Shown: positions 35,430 through 44,591, counted from the stretch's first letter. The stretch is 64,000 bases of DNA from Pseudoalteromonas galatheae (GCF_005886105.2 NZ_PNCO02000001.1:1423001-1487000); one strand, 5' to 3'. A program made the numbers and translations. Notes: generated by a model not told the origin, from the letters alone.

Positions 35430-36762
35430 ATTTCACCCGTTTGTTTACACAAGTTACTAATAATATCGCCGCCGTACTCAAACCGATAATAATACCAACC
35501 CAAAAGCCCTGTGGACCCATAGCTGGCGTTATCCAATCGGTCTTTGCTAATACATAGCCCAATGAAAACCCAATAAGCCAGTACGATATAAAAGTTACCC
35601 AAGATATTGGTTTAGTATATTTGAGCCCTCTTAACACGCCGTTTGCGGAGACTTGCAATGCATCGGGCAATTGATACAAACAAGCCAATACCATAATACT
35701 GGTTGCGAGTGTGGCGACTTCAGTATTGTTTGTATATAGCCAAACAATCTGATCTCTCCCTATATACGTAACGAGAGCGACAAAAAGAGCAATTAAGGTG
35801 GCTAAAAGAAAAGCTGTATTAACAGAAAGCCTAAGTTGGTCTAAGGCTCCTTGGCCGGTTAGGTTACCGATCCGTATAGCGATAGCCATAGACAAACTTA
35901 ATGGCATCATAAATAACATTGTAGTGACACTAGCCGCAATTTGGTGACCGGATACGGAAATAGGCCCTAAATCAGCAATAAATAATGGAATACAAGCAAA
36001 CAGAGTAACTTCAAAGAAAGTTGCCAGTGCAATTGGGAAGCCAAGTGCTGCAACATATTTCATCATAGATAGACTTGGCTTGGTAAAGCCGCTGATGAGC
36101 GCCTTTCCATCTATGTGTTTACTCTTCAAGCTATACACCCACTGTGCAATTGCCATTGACCAAAGCACGATGGATGTAGCGAGACCGCAGCCAGCACTTC
36201 CAAACGCAGGAGCGCCAAATTTACCATAGATAAAAATATAGTTAGCAACGACATTGATACAGAGACCAACAATACTGATGTAAAAAGCAGGCTTTGTTTG
36301 CCCAACTCCCTCTGTAACATTACGATATACTGTGAAGATCAAAAAGCCTAATAGGCCCCACTTCACAAAATCAATATAGCCTTGAGCAAGGGTCTGAACA
36401 TTCTCACTTGCCCCAATATTTGAGAAAACCACAGAAGTAAAGTTCGCTAAAACCAAACCGACGGTAAAAAGTGCTAAAGCAAGATATAAACTTTGTTGGA
36501 AAAATCGTTTGATCCCAGAAGTGTCATTAGCACCATGGCAATGTGCGACGATACTTGTAAGTGCTAGTAAAATACCTTGTAAACTAAAAATCAGAGGGTT
36601 CCAAACACCCGTAGCAATAGAAAGTGCAGCCAAGTCCTCAGCGCTAACTTGACCTGCCATCATTGTATCAACAACGGTCATTAAGACTAAAGTAACTTGA
36701 GCGAGAAAAACAGGGATCGCAAGTTGAAGCAAGCGTCTGGCTTCCCAAGTTGAAAAATTCAT
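35404..36762 (-). CDS. MATE family multidrug efflux pump (NorM/MdtK-like)
   Basis: A 452-residue inner-membrane transporter with twelve hydrophobic segments and MATE blocks: LLQLAIPVFLAQVTLVLMTVVDTMMAG near the start (seen as AIPVFLAQ and VDTMMAGQ), AALSIATGVWNP, and the second-half counterpart SGHQIAASVTTMLFMMPLSLS with AIRIGNLTGQG. NorM proteins export cationic drugs and dyes in exchange for Na+ or H+. It is divergent from ribE, as mdtK and the riboflavin synthase gene are in enterobacteria, and overlaps the DUF3080 gene downstream. Confidence 0.92.
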   Translation of the reverse strand: MNFSTWEARRLLQLAIPVFLAQVTLVLMTVVDTMMAGQVSAEDLAALSIATGVWNPLIFSLQGILLALTSIVAHCHGANDTSGIKRFFQQSLYLALALFTVGLVLANFTSVVFSNIGASENVQTLAQGYIDFVKWGLLGFLIFTVYRNVTEGVGQTKPAFYISIVGLCINVVANYIFIYGKFGAPAFGSAGCGLATSIVLWSMAIAQWVYSLKSKHIDGKALISGFTKPSLSMMKYVAALGFPIALATFFEVTLFACIPLFIADLGPISVSGHQIAASVTTMLFMMPLSLSMAIAIRIGNLTGQGALDQLRLSVNTAFLLATLIALFVALVTYIGRDQIVWLYTNNTEVATLATSIMVLACLYQLPDALQVSANGVLRGLKYTKPISWVTFISYWLIGFSLGYVLAKTDWITPAMGPQGFWVGIIIGLSTAAILLVTCVNKRVKFEISQANS

Positions 36763-36937
36763 GGTGAGATACTACTTAAGGCGTAAAAGAGATAGTTTAT
36801 TTTAGTGCTTTGTATTTAGCAAAATTTTGCGTTTAGCAGCCACGACTATTTATATCTAGTCGCATATTCAATACAAATTAAGTACCTCTATTAATGCGAT
36901 TTCGCTACAATTCCAAGGATAAATTAAGAGGGTAGAT

Positions 36938-37579
36938 ATGTTTACAGGAATTGTTCAAACAAAAGCGACTGTGGTGTCGGCAAAGCAAGTTGATAGTATT
37001 TTAAAATTAGTTATTTCTGTTGGTGTCGACTATCTCGATAAACTGACTTTGGGCGCGAGTATAGCAATTAACGGATGTTGTTTAACTGTGGTTCACTTCG
37101 AGCGACCAGAAAATGATGTCGTAGGCCAAGTTTGTTTTGATGTGATTGATGAAACCTTGAGACTTACCAATTTAGGTGAAGTACACAGAGGATCACAGGT
37201 TAACTTTGAGCGCTCGATGACATTTGGCACGGAGCTTGGCGGACATGTAATTTCAGGGCATATTCAAACGAGCGCGAACATAAGTGAAATACATCGAAAC
37301 GAAGGCAACTGCAGGATGCATATTTCGTTGCCTGAATCGTGGCATAAGTATGTTATGTATAAAGGCTTTATCGCGGTAAACGGTGCCAGTCTGACGGTAG
37401 GGGAGCTTGATCACAGTGGGTTTTGGTTACATCTAATACCTGAAACACTAGCGCTTACAAATCTTGGCACGATGAATGTGGGAGACCGCGTAAATATTGA
37501 GGTTGACCAACAAACCTACACGATTATTAATACCGTTGAAAACTATTTGAAGAAGCAAAGTTTATTAAAACACGGCTAG
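36938..37579 (+). CDS. ribE: Riboflavin synthase, alpha subunit
   Basis: A 213-residue cytoplasmic enzyme that dismutates 6,7-dimethyl-8-ribityllumazine into riboflavin. Two lumazine-binding barrel repeats are visible: MFTGIVQTKA, GASIAINGCCLTVV and GHVISGHIQ, GFIAVNGASLTVGEL. The N-terminal MFTGI motif is strictly typical. Length agrees with the family. I see no FMN riboswitch or other riboflavin gene in the 175-base gap to the divergent MATE gene, so it is a stand-alone locus as in E. coli. Confidence 0.95.
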   Translation: MFTGIVQTKATVVSAKQVDSILKLVISVGVDYLDKLTLGASIAINGCCLTVVHFERPENDVVGQVCFDVIDETLRLTNLGEVHRGSQVNFERSMTFGTELGGHVISGHIQTSANISEIHRNEGNCRMHISLPESWHKYVMYKGFIAVNGASLTVGELDHSGFWLHLIPETLALTNLGTMNVGDRVNIEVDQQTYTIINTVENYLKKQSLLKHG

Positions 37580-37643
37580 AAGATTACGAGACTGAGCACT
37601 GCGTTTTCGGCCTATCTTGATATAAAAAAGTATGGCTGTCTTT

Positions 37644-37669
37644 ATAAAAGCAGCTCGAACCCGAGCTGC
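37644..37669 (-). terminator. Terminator for the CPXCG gene
   Basis: GCAGCTCG and CGAGCTGC pair with a 4-base loop; on the minus strand the hairpin is followed by TTTTAT. It lies between convergent ribE and the CPXCG gene. Confidence 0.65.
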
Positions 37670-37697
37670 CCGTAACTTATAGTGCTTCTGCTTTTGG

Positions 37698-37901
37698 TTA
37701 AAAAACCTGCTCGTCGTCGCTATCAACCCTAAGCTCAAGTTTATTGTGTACTTGGTCTAGGTGCATATTTAGATGTATAGGATTGCAACAAGCAGCACAG
37801 TCTTCGTAGTAGTCCTGATCGCCTTCACTTGTATCAAGGTTGACAAAAATATGGTGTCCACAATGTGGGCATTCAATACGTTGCTGATATAGGTTTCTCA
37901 T
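37698..37901 (-). CDS. CPXCG motif-containing cysteine-rich protein
   Basis: A 67-residue protein. The ATG at 37901 (MRNLYQQRIECPHCGH) is preferred over the upstream in-frame start because GGAGG lies in front of it. Two knuckles, CPHCG and CAACCNP, form the zinc-ribbon of the CPXCG family. The rest is acidic (TSEGDQDYYEDC). Function unknown. Transcribed with, or just after, the fructosamine-kinase-like gene 70 bases upstream. Confidence 0.88.
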   Translation of the reverse strand: MRNLYQQRIECPHCGHHIFVNLDTSEGDQDYYEDCAACCNPIHLNMHLDQVHNKLELRVDSDDEQVF

Positions 37902-37971
37902 TGGCCCTCCACCTGAATTGGCCAAACTAAATACCTTTTAACTATAGCGCATTGTGACGAAAATATGGCAG

Positions 37972-38826
37972 TTATTTGAGCAGGGCTTGCACTTGTTCTG
38001 CCGCGTCCCGTATGTACTTGCCAGCAAATAAGTTTGCTTGCACTAGAAGAGGATATAAGCGATAAATGTCTAAACGCTCAGCCGCATTTTCTGCAAGTGG
38101 ATAGATAGACCCATAACCACGGTAGAAGTCATCTGGTAATGGAGCAAATAGCGAAGCCATAGCAATATCAACTTCTCTATCACCATAGTAGCAAGCTGGA
38201 GAAAATAGCACGGGCTTTTGACGGCTAAAGCCAATGTTACCATGCCAAAAGTTACCATGAACCAAAGACGGTTGAACTTGGTGTGGAAGGAGTGGTTTAA
38301 GTTGCTCTACAAATGTGTCGATATCGGTGAGAATAATCCCTTTTTCAGCCAGCAGTTGCAGCTGCCAACCAATTCTTTCTTCGGCAAAAAAAACTTCCCA
38401 CTTTTTGTGCCATTGATTCGGTTGTGGAAGCTCGTGAATGTAATTGTCTTCTTCTAGGCCAAACATTTCCTGTTCATGGCGTTGGTGCATTTTAGCTAGG
38501 CTTTGGCCACACTCAAGCCAATTTTCATTGCGATGATCAAGTTCTAACCATTCCAGCACAATAAAACAAAATTCGACACTCGTACCCAGTGTTATTGTAT
38601 CGGCAACGAGAAAATCGGAGTCACGAATGAGCTTTTCTCGATTAGATGCCTCACACTCAAACCGCTCTAAAGCCTGAATTGGGGCTACTTTGACTAAAAA
38701 TTGATGGGTATCGTCTGCAATCTTATAGAGTTTTTTAGACCCATAACTTTTTAAGGTTTGCTTTGATGAAAGCTCAAACGCGTCATGGAGAGATTCAGAG
38801 ATTTGTTGGTTGACTTTGTTCCACAT
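37972..38826 (-). CDS. Fructosamine-3-kinase family protein lacking catalytic aspartates (probable pseudokinase)
   Basis: A 284-residue protein of the FN3K/APH fold. Lysine and glutamate of the ATP pocket are kept (HQFLVKVAPIQALERFECEA), as are LEWLEL, the helix SLAKMHQRH and the region YYGDREVDIAMASLF. However, the catalytic-loop motif LVHGDLWxGN reads LVHGNFWHGN, and the metal-binding aspartate before PA..YGDRE (normally DPAVYYGDRE) is serine (FSPACYYGDRE). Both substitutions are clear in the DNA (AAC and TCT). FN3K family members phosphorylate protein-bound fructosamines to deglycate proteins; this one is unlikely to do so. The frame is intact. Confidence 0.85.
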   Translation of the reverse strand: MWNKVNQQISESLHDAFELSSKQTLKSYGSKKLYKIADDTHQFLVKVAPIQALERFECEASNREKLIRDSDFLVADTITLGTSVEFCFIVLEWLELDHRNENWLECGQSLAKMHQRHEQEMFGLEEDNYIHELPQPNQWHKKWEVFFAEERIGWQLQLLAEKGIILTDIDTFVEQLKPLLPHQVQPSLVHGNFWHGNIGFSRQKPVLFSPACYYGDREVDIAMASLFAPLPDDFYRGYGSIYPLAENAAERLDIYRLYPLLVQANLFAGKYIRDAAEQVQALLK

Positions 38827-38951
38827 AAGTTAGATCCAACATATTCACTTACTCTAAAATATGGTTGAAATTCTCAAGATCACAAATACTTGAGGCCTTT
38901 TTCTAAAAAAAATAAAATATCGCCTCTGTCATTTTATCCAAGGGAAGTACA

Positions 38952-39644
38952 TTGAATAAAAATATCACCACCAATTTACTCGCGATACTGCTAACAGGTA
39001 CTGGTTTCACACTAGAAAACGACGTGCTGTTTTCGATAGGATTGTTTGCACTATCTGGCGCATTGACGAATTGGTTAGCGGTACATATGTTATTTGAGAA
39101 AGTGCCTTTCCTCTATGGTTCAGGGATAATTACGCTTAAGTTCGAGTCGTTTAAAGCGTCGATTAGAGAGCTCATCTTGAGTGAGTTCTTTAGTCAAGAA
39201 AAACTAGAAAAGTTTCTCGGCAAGGAGCATCCAAAGTTTGACTTGGCACCTATCGCTAATAAAGTCGACTTAAATCCTGCATTCGACCGTTTGTTAAGTG
39301 TGATTGAGGCGTCTCAATTCGGCGCAATGCTGCAGATGTTTGGTGGGACTGAAGCTGTACAACCACTGCGAGAGCCATTTATTGAGAAAATGCGATTAGC
39401 AATAGTTGAACTCGGTGAGCAGCCTGAGTTTGATGCTGCAATTAGTGAGTCGCTCAGTAATGGTCTACTTGGCGATGATTTACACCAAACCATTGAAAAA
39501 GCGGTAGATGAGCGGCTTAATGAACTAACGCCGAAAATGGTAAAGGAAATAGTACAAAATATGATTAAGACTCACCTAGGATGGCTAGTTGTGTGGGGTG
39601 GAGTTTTTGGGGGTCTTTTCGGATTATTGGCTGCAGTTGTATAG
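38952..39644 (+). CDS. DUF445 family membrane protein
   Basis: A 230-residue protein with TTG start (AAGGGAAG nine bases upstream; no ATG fits). Two N-terminal hydrophobic segments (about 8-50) contain GALTNWLAVHMLFEKVPFLYGSG, the hallmark of the DUF445/YheB-type family, and a final TM lies at the C-terminus (GWLVVWGGVFGGLFGLLAAVV, in parts). The middle is a helical cytoplasmic or periplasmic domain. Function unknown. Single gene, divergent from the kinase-like gene. Confidence 0.85.
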   Translation: MNKNITTNLLAILLTGTGFTLENDVLFSIGLFALSGALTNWLAVHMLFEKVPFLYGSGIITLKFESFKASIRELILSEFFSQEKLEKFLGKEHPKFDLAPIANKVDLNPAFDRLLSVIEASQFGAMLQMFGGTEAVQPLREPFIEKMRLAIVELGEQPEFDAAISESLSNGLLGDDLHQTIEKAVDERLNELTPKMVKEIVQNMIKTHLGWLVVWGGVFGGLFGLLAAVV

Positions 39645-39652
39645 CTGAATAA

Positions 39653-39685
39653 TGAAAAAGGCGTAGTCAGGGATTTCTACGCCTT
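39653..39685 (-). terminator. Terminator for the DUF3718 gene
   Basis: AAGGCGTAG and CTACGCCTT form a 9 bp stem; on the minus strand it is followed by TTTTTC. It also closes the convergent DUF445 gene, with a poorer T-run. Confidence 0.75.
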
Positions 39686-39713
39686 GCTTCTGTTTATAAC
39701 CATATCGATATGG

Positions 39714-40058
39714 TTACTTAGATCCTGAGACAAAAATGGTTTTTTGATCTACTTTCGCAATGTCTTTAATACTGGTTTCCACACTACGGTCTATACCGAG
39801 GAAGTCTGCCGCTTTATTAAACCCGTAGGTCGTGGCAAATTTGCCAATTGGCATATCGTTGCAGTGTAGTTTTTCTTCAACGACTCGTGTTCTTAAGTGA
39901 TTTTCTTTGATTGTGTTATGCAGATGAATTTTATTATTTTTAACGACCGACATACAAACCTGAGTCGCTCGACTATTATCCGCAGCTACAAAGTCAGCGG
40001 CGGATACACTACCTGTGATTAAAAGTGAAGTTGCACATACTAAATTGAACAGTTTCAT
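39714..40058 (-). CDS. DUF3718 family exported protein
   Basis: A 114-residue secreted protein with signal peptide MKLFNLVCATSLLITGSVSA. Mature part ADFVAADNSRATQVCMSVVKNN and LHCNDMPIGKFATTYGFN, with two cysteines likely joined by a disulfide, fits the DUF3718 family of small periplasmic proteins in Alteromonadales and Vibrio. Function unknown. Monocistronic. Confidence 0.8.
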   Translation of the reverse strand: MKLFNLVCATSLLITGSVSAADFVAADNSRATQVCMSVVKNNKIHLHNTIKENHLRTRVVEEKLHCNDMPIGKFATTYGFNKAADFLGIDRSVETSIKDIAKVDQKTIFVSGSK

Positions 40059-40505
40059 GGTTAGCTCCTTGGCTATCTCTAGGACACGTTCTTAGTATTG
40101 CTAAAGTTGCTGAGTAATGCTGTAAATCAAGTAATTCGGAATGTAATAGAGTGTGTCAGATGTGTGTGAGATTTCTATGCACTTGAATAGTAGTAATTTA
40201 TTTTGTTGTAATAGATACAAATAGTGAAAACTTTTTTTATTATAAAATACTATTATCGATAATTTAACACTCTGCTTTTGTACTTGCCCCTATCTTTATT
40301 ACTTCAACGAGAAGGTATGTCAAATCATGTCAATATTGACGCATCTTTACAAATTTGCGCAGCTGCCTCTAATGCACTGCGCATTTTCGCAACATGCGTT
40401 ATAATCTCTTGACGTTCGTCGTAATTACTTGTCGCTAAAGCTCATAATTGCGTAAAGTGCGATGGCATGAGCTAAAGTCACAAAAAAACAATAGAGATGA
40501 CAATA
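40059..40505. other. 447-base AT-rich intergenic region before the amidohydrolase pair
   Basis: Divergent control DNA. I see TATAAT at 40400-40405 as a possible -10 for the amidohydrolase operon, without a convincing -35, and several TGCGCA/GCGCA copies (around 40356, 40377, 40386). The ribosome site AGAGATGA just before 40506 supports the lipoprotein start. No gene seen. Confidence 0.4.
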
Positions 40506-41888
40506 ATGTATAAATTTGCCCCCTCCATAGTCGTAGCTGGGATTGCCGCAGCTTTGATGGGCTGTCAGGATCACGGCCCGCAGAAAGAAAAAGTTACCAT
40601 AGAGAAAAACCCATATCCAAGTACTTACAAGCCAGTACCTTCTCAGTCAACCCTAATCACGAATGCTACCGTTCTAATCGGTACGGGTGAAAAGCTAGAA
40701 CAAGGTGATGTATTTATTGTTGATGGTAAAATCAAGCAAGTTGGCAAAGACCTTTCTGTCACAGCTGATGTTACTATCGATGCCGAAGGTAAATGGGTAA
40801 CACCTGGTATTATCGATGTGCACTCTCATTTAGGGGCTTACCCCAGTCCAAGTGTAGAATCGCACAGTGATGGCAATGAAATGATTAACCCTAATACTTC
40901 TCAGGTATGGGTTGAGCACTCTGTATGGCCGCAAGATCCTGGCTTTAACCGAGCCAGAGAAGGGGGGATTACCACGCTACAAATCTTACCTGGCTCTGCA
41001 AACCTATTTGGTGGCCGAGGTGTTACCTTAAAGAATGTGCCGGCATCAACAATGCAAGCAATGAAATTCCCTGATGCGCCATATGGATTAAAGATGGCAT
41101 GTGGTGAGAATCCAAAGCGTGTATACGGCTCTAAAGGTGTAGCCCCTTATACTCGTATGGGTAATATGGCAGGATATCGTGAAGCTTGGATTGAAGCTGG
41201 TGAATATAAGCGCGCGTGGGAACAATACGAAGCCGAATATGCTGCTGGATTGAATCCGGATGCACCAGAGCGTGATATCAAGTTCGATACGCTGCGTGGC
41301 GTGCTAGATGGTGAAATCTTGATCCATAACCATTGCTACAAAGCGGAAGAAATGGCAATGATGATCGACTTGTCTAAAGAGTTTGGTTATCACGCAGGAA
41401 CTTTCCACCATGGTATTGAAGCATATAAGATTGCAGATCTGTTAGGTGAAAACGGTAACTGTGCTGCACTTTGGCCTGATTGGTGGGGCTTTAAGATGGA
41501 AGCCTATGATATGGTTCAGGAAAACGTTGCAATTGTTGATGCAGTGAAAAACTCATGTGCAATTGTTCATTCTGATTCAGGGACCACAATCCAACGTTTG
41601 AATCATGAAGCCGCAAAAGTGATGAACACCGCAAACCAGTCAGGCTTTAACATCAACGAGCAGCATGCAATTAAGTGGATCACCTCGAATGCTGCGAAAT
41701 CGTTAGGTATTCAGGATAAAACCGGATCGCTTGAGCAAGGCAAACAAGCTGATGTCGTAATTTGGAGCACTAACCCGTTTAGCGTGTACTCTCGTGCAGA
41801 GCAGGTTTTTGTGGATGGTGGTAAAGTCTATGATCGTTATGATGAAAAATATCAAGCGGTTAGTGATTTTATGTTGGGCCAAAAGTAA
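40506..41888 (+). CDS. Amidohydrolase-family lipoprotein, metal ligands intact
   Basis: A 460-residue exported amidohydrolase. From the ATG at 40506 a lipoprotein signal (MYKFAPSIVVAGIAAALMGC) is read; an upstream ATG at 40497 is too close to the ribosome site. Metal ligands are kept: HSH in TPGIIDVHSHLG, histidines in ILIHNHCY and GTFHHGIEA, and aspartate in VHSDSGTT. The C-terminal KSLGIQDKTGSLEQGKQADVVIW is typical of imidazolonepropionase/prolidase-like members. It would act on the periplasmic side, perhaps as a peptidase or amidase. The partner gene starts 12 bases downstream. Confidence 0.88.
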   Translation: MYKFAPSIVVAGIAAALMGCQDHGPQKEKVTIEKNPYPSTYKPVPSQSTLITNATVLIGTGEKLEQGDVFIVDGKIKQVGKDLSVTADVTIDAEGKWVTPGIIDVHSHLGAYPSPSVESHSDGNEMINPNTSQVWVEHSVWPQDPGFNRAREGGITTLQILPGSANLFGGRGVTLKNVPASTMQAMKFPDAPYGLKMACGENPKRVYGSKGVAPYTRMGNMAGYREAWIEAGEYKRAWEQYEAEYAAGLNPDAPERDIKFDTLRGVLDGEILIHNHCYKAEEMAMMIDLSKEFGYHAGTFHHGIEAYKIADLLGENGNCAALWPDWWGFKMEAYDMVQENVAIVDAVKNSCAIVHSDSGTTIQRLNHEAAKVMNTANQSGFNINEQHAIKWITSNAAKSLGIQDKTGSLEQGKQADVVIWSTNPFSVYSRAEQVFVDGGKVYDRYDEKYQAVSDFMLGQK

Positions 41889-41900
41889 GGAGTTGATGAG

Positions 41901-43130
41901 ATGAAAACCATGAAGCTAACCATGATCACTAGCGCATTACTAGCTCACTCTGTTGCTTTTGCCAGTGTTACCGCAATTACCAATGCAACGGTCCATACCG
42001 CGACAGATGCTGGCGTACTTAAAGGTGCGACCTTAGTTATCGAAAACGGTAAAATAAAAGCGATTAATCCAGATAATGTGACTGCTGATGTGACGATTGA
42101 CGCCAGCGGTAAAGTGGTCACTCCGGGTTTTATTGGCTCAATGAATCAACTTGGTTTAGTTGAAGTTGGTGCTGTTGCTGCTTCACGTGATGCCAGCGAT
42201 GACGATGCAGGCTTAGACTTTGATGCAAGCACCGCATTTAATCCACGTAGTAGCTTAATTGCATATGCTAGAAAAGGTGGAGTAACGCAAAACTTTGTCG
42301 CACCTTGGGGTGGTAAAAGTGAGTTTGCAGGGCTTGGTTTTGTTGTTGATTTATCTGGTGAATTTAACAGTGTGACCGACAAGCATACCGCGTTAATTAT
42401 TCATCTAGGAGCCAAAAGCAAAGGGTCTCGTGCAAAGGCGTTGGATAACGTTGTTAAAAAGCTTGAAGCACAGCAAGAAAAGCTCGCTAAGAAAGACAAA
42501 AAAGACGAGGGAAAACCGAGTTCAGAAGAACAAGTGTTAACGCAAGTGTTAGCGGGTGAAATGCCTGTGATTGCAACACTTTCACGAGCGTCGGATATCC
42601 TTGAAGCGATTAAGCTAAAAGAAAAGTTTGGTTTAGATCTGATTATTCAGGGTGCTGATGATGCGGTAGTGGTCGCCGACCAGCTAGCTGAGGCAAAAGT
42701 ACCTGTTATTTTGAGTGCGGTATCAAACCTACCAGCTAGCTTTGACTCAATGCATGCAAGTCTAGATAACGCAGGTAAGCTTGAGAAAGCAGGTGTCAAT
42801 GTCATCCTGTCAATAGGTGGTGACGGTAGCCATAACGTCTACCAGCTACGTTTTGATGCGGGTATTGCTGTAGCAAATGGCATGAGTCATGAAGGCGCAC
42901 TTAAGGCGGTTACCGCTAACCCTGCTAAAGCACTGGGTATTGATGGCGGTGTGATTGAAGCTGGTAAACGCGCAGACATCGTAATGTGGAGTGCGGATCC
43001 TTTCGAATTCAGCACCACAATCGATAAAATCTGGATCAATGGTGAGGAAGTGTCTACTGAGTCACGCCACGATAAACTAAGAGACAGATATACGACAGAT
43101 TCTGATATGCCAAGAGCGTATACGAAGTAA
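41901..43130 (+). CDS. Amidohydrolase-like exported protein without metal ligands
   Basis: A 409-residue secreted protein (signal peptide about 1-21, ending SVAFA) with the same overall fold as its upstream neighbour: INGEEV C-terminus, NPAKALGIDGGVIEAGKRADIVMW. The HxH position reads TPGFIGSMNQLGL, and PVIATLSRASDI has no histidine where active members have HxHR, so it cannot bind the usual binuclear metal centre. A Lys/Glu-rich helical insert lies at ~185-215. It is likely a non-catalytic partner of the upstream amidohydrolase, as tandem pairs of this kind occur in other Alteromonadales. Confidence 0.85.
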   Translation: MKTMKLTMITSALLAHSVAFASVTAITNATVHTATDAGVLKGATLVIENGKIKAINPDNVTADVTIDASGKVVTPGFIGSMNQLGLVEVGAVAASRDASDDDAGLDFDASTAFNPRSSLIAYARKGGVTQNFVAPWGGKSEFAGLGFVVDLSGEFNSVTDKHTALIIHLGAKSKGSRAKALDNVVKKLEAQQEKLAKKDKKDEGKPSSEEQVLTQVLAGEMPVIATLSRASDILEAIKLKEKFGLDLIIQGADDAVVVADQLAEAKVPVILSAVSNLPASFDSMHASLDNAGKLEKAGVNVILSIGGDGSHNVYQLRFDAGIAVANGMSHEGALKAVTANPAKALGIDGGVIEAGKRADIVMWSADPFEFSTTIDKIWINGEEVSTESRHDKLRDRYTTDSDMPRAYTK

Positions 43131-43150
43131 TATAGTCAAGAATAGCTTAA

Positions 43151-43185
43151 AAAGCCTAAAATCGTCTAAGGTTTTAGGCTTTTTA
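43151..43185 (+). terminator. Rho-independent terminator after the amidohydrolase pair
   Basis: AAAGCCTAAAA pairs with TTTTAGGCTTT, followed by further T residues. Confidence 0.88.
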
Positions 43186-43189
43186 AATT

Positions 43190-43645
43190 ATAAATAGCTT
43201 TGTATAGCGTTGCTATTTTTCAAACAGGTTATGTACTCGTGAATTCAAGTCCGAAGCGTACTTCTCGTTAAATTAGGCTGCTTTGCGTAATTCATCGAAA
43301 TATCACGGCTGATTGCCTAAGCCCTAGGAATTTTCTCGGCCTCGCATTTAGCGCCTGTTCTATGTGCGCAATTTGCTTAAACTTTCCCCAGTTTGCGCAC
43401 TTTTTCATTAGCCCGAAAAGCAACTATATAGGCGCCTGTTTCTTTTTTCACTAGTATATAGCGAAGTTTAGGTTGAGATTAATCAGGCACCGTCACACTG
43501 AGTTGAAATCTCTATCTTAATTATATTGTTGTGTAAAATATAATAATCTAAAATATTTAAAATTCTCTTTTTATTAATGTTGGCGTTGGTTGTTTTTTAA
43601 ACTAACCTTAATTTGGTTTTAAAGTAAATATTTAAGGATAAATAT
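43190..43645. other. 456-base non-coding region before the CXXC gene triplet
   Basis: No gene seen. A hairpin GTGCGCAA (43364-43371) with TTGCGCAC (43393-43400) is followed by TTTTT, terminator-like. It is flanked by direct repeats GCGCCTGTTCT (from 43351) and GCGCCTGTTTCT (from 43432). From 43500 the DNA becomes very AT-rich and AAGGATAAATAT precedes the first CXXC gene. Confidence 0.45.
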
Positions 43646-44545
43646 ATGAAAAGAACATTTGGAATAAATTATTTTATAATCTACTTTGCTTTTGCCTTAG
43701 TCTTCAGCTGTAATGCTCAGGCTAATTCTGAACTAAACACTGATCTTAAACATAATATGACAGCCTGCCATGGATGTAGCGAAAGCTATAGTCAATCTGC
43801 CGCTAAGGACGCATGGGAACCTGGGGAAAGTGGCACTATTTTCGTATTTAATTACCCAGCAAGAACACTTAAAAAGTATTATGTATATTATGAGTGGATC
43901 CAAGTTGACCCTACCCTGCGAGTCCCAAAAAAAAGAGTGAGAGCTGAAGTATTATCATCTAGAGAAAGAGAGTATGGGCAAAATATTGTTCAAGTCTTTA
44001 ATGATTTTAAAGAGCGCTCATTAACCTATGAAGTTAACCGAGGCTCTCTCCATACTGATATAGTTGTTAGCTCAAGTCCCTATGGTAACAACGCTTATGA
44101 CTTTGTTCGGAGTTCACAAATGCGAGATGAATTATTTGATACGCACTTTCGGCTTGGATATAATAGAGTTTCAACCTTAGTAAATAGGATTACTTCTGCT
44201 CTTAACATAAAAAGATTTGCGATCTTTTCAGAGAAATTTGATTTTAATATAATTTTTCCAGATGGCTCATACGTAAAAGTTGAGCCTATTTTGCATAGAC
44301 AAACTTATAATATAATCGAAGTTAAAGATGGAGATGGAAACACCATCCCTGTCAGACGCCCTAATACACCAAAGCATTATTATCATAGACAATGGCCTCG
44401 CTATGAAAGTTTTAAAGAGTACATGTCAGAATTGGGGTTGAGAATGCGACAAGCAGAATTGTCTCGCTCTTGTCCGAGAATACAGACGACTTGTACTATT
44501 TCCTCAGACAATGGTCGGATGACTTGTTTAGCATCTTGTAGTTAA
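43646..44545 (+). CDS. Secreted protein with CXXC motif, member 1 of tandem family
   Basis: A 299-residue exported protein of unknown function. Signal peptide about residues 1-27 (ending NAQA). The mature N-terminus has TACHGCSESYSQSAAK (CXXC), then GTIFVFNYPARTLKKYYVYYE, a block shared with the next two genes. Other features are a basic middle part, IIFPDGSYVKVEPI, and a cysteine-rich C-terminus (four Cys in the last ~25 residues). AAGGATAA lies before the ATG. First of three co-directional paralogues in an AT-rich stretch unlike its surroundings, suggesting acquisition by transfer. Confidence 0.75.
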   Translation: MKRTFGINYFIIYFAFALVFSCNAQANSELNTDLKHNMTACHGCSESYSQSAAKDAWEPGESGTIFVFNYPARTLKKYYVYYEWIQVDPTLRVPKKRVRAEVLSSREREYGQNIVQVFNDFKERSLTYEVNRGSLHTDIVVSSSPYGNNAYDFVRSSQMRDELFDTHFRLGYNRVSTLVNRITSALNIKRFAIFSEKFDFNIIFPDGSYVKVEPILHRQTYNIIEVKDGDGNTIPVRRPNTPKHYYHRQWPRYESFKEYMSELGLRMRQAELSRSCPRIQTTCTISSDNGRMTCLASCS

Positions 44546-44591
44546 TCAGGGTTTTGTAACTCATCAATATTATTTATAAAAAGGAATGATT

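Noticed and set aside
36763..36937. FMN riboswitch before ribE
   Set aside because: The 175-base gap is AT-rich and lacks the conserved RFN-element sequences and stems.
43351..43445. Possible integron attC site
   Set aside because: The GCGCC-type ends do not show the RYYYAAC/GTTRRRY core pair, there is only one such structure, and no integrase is present.
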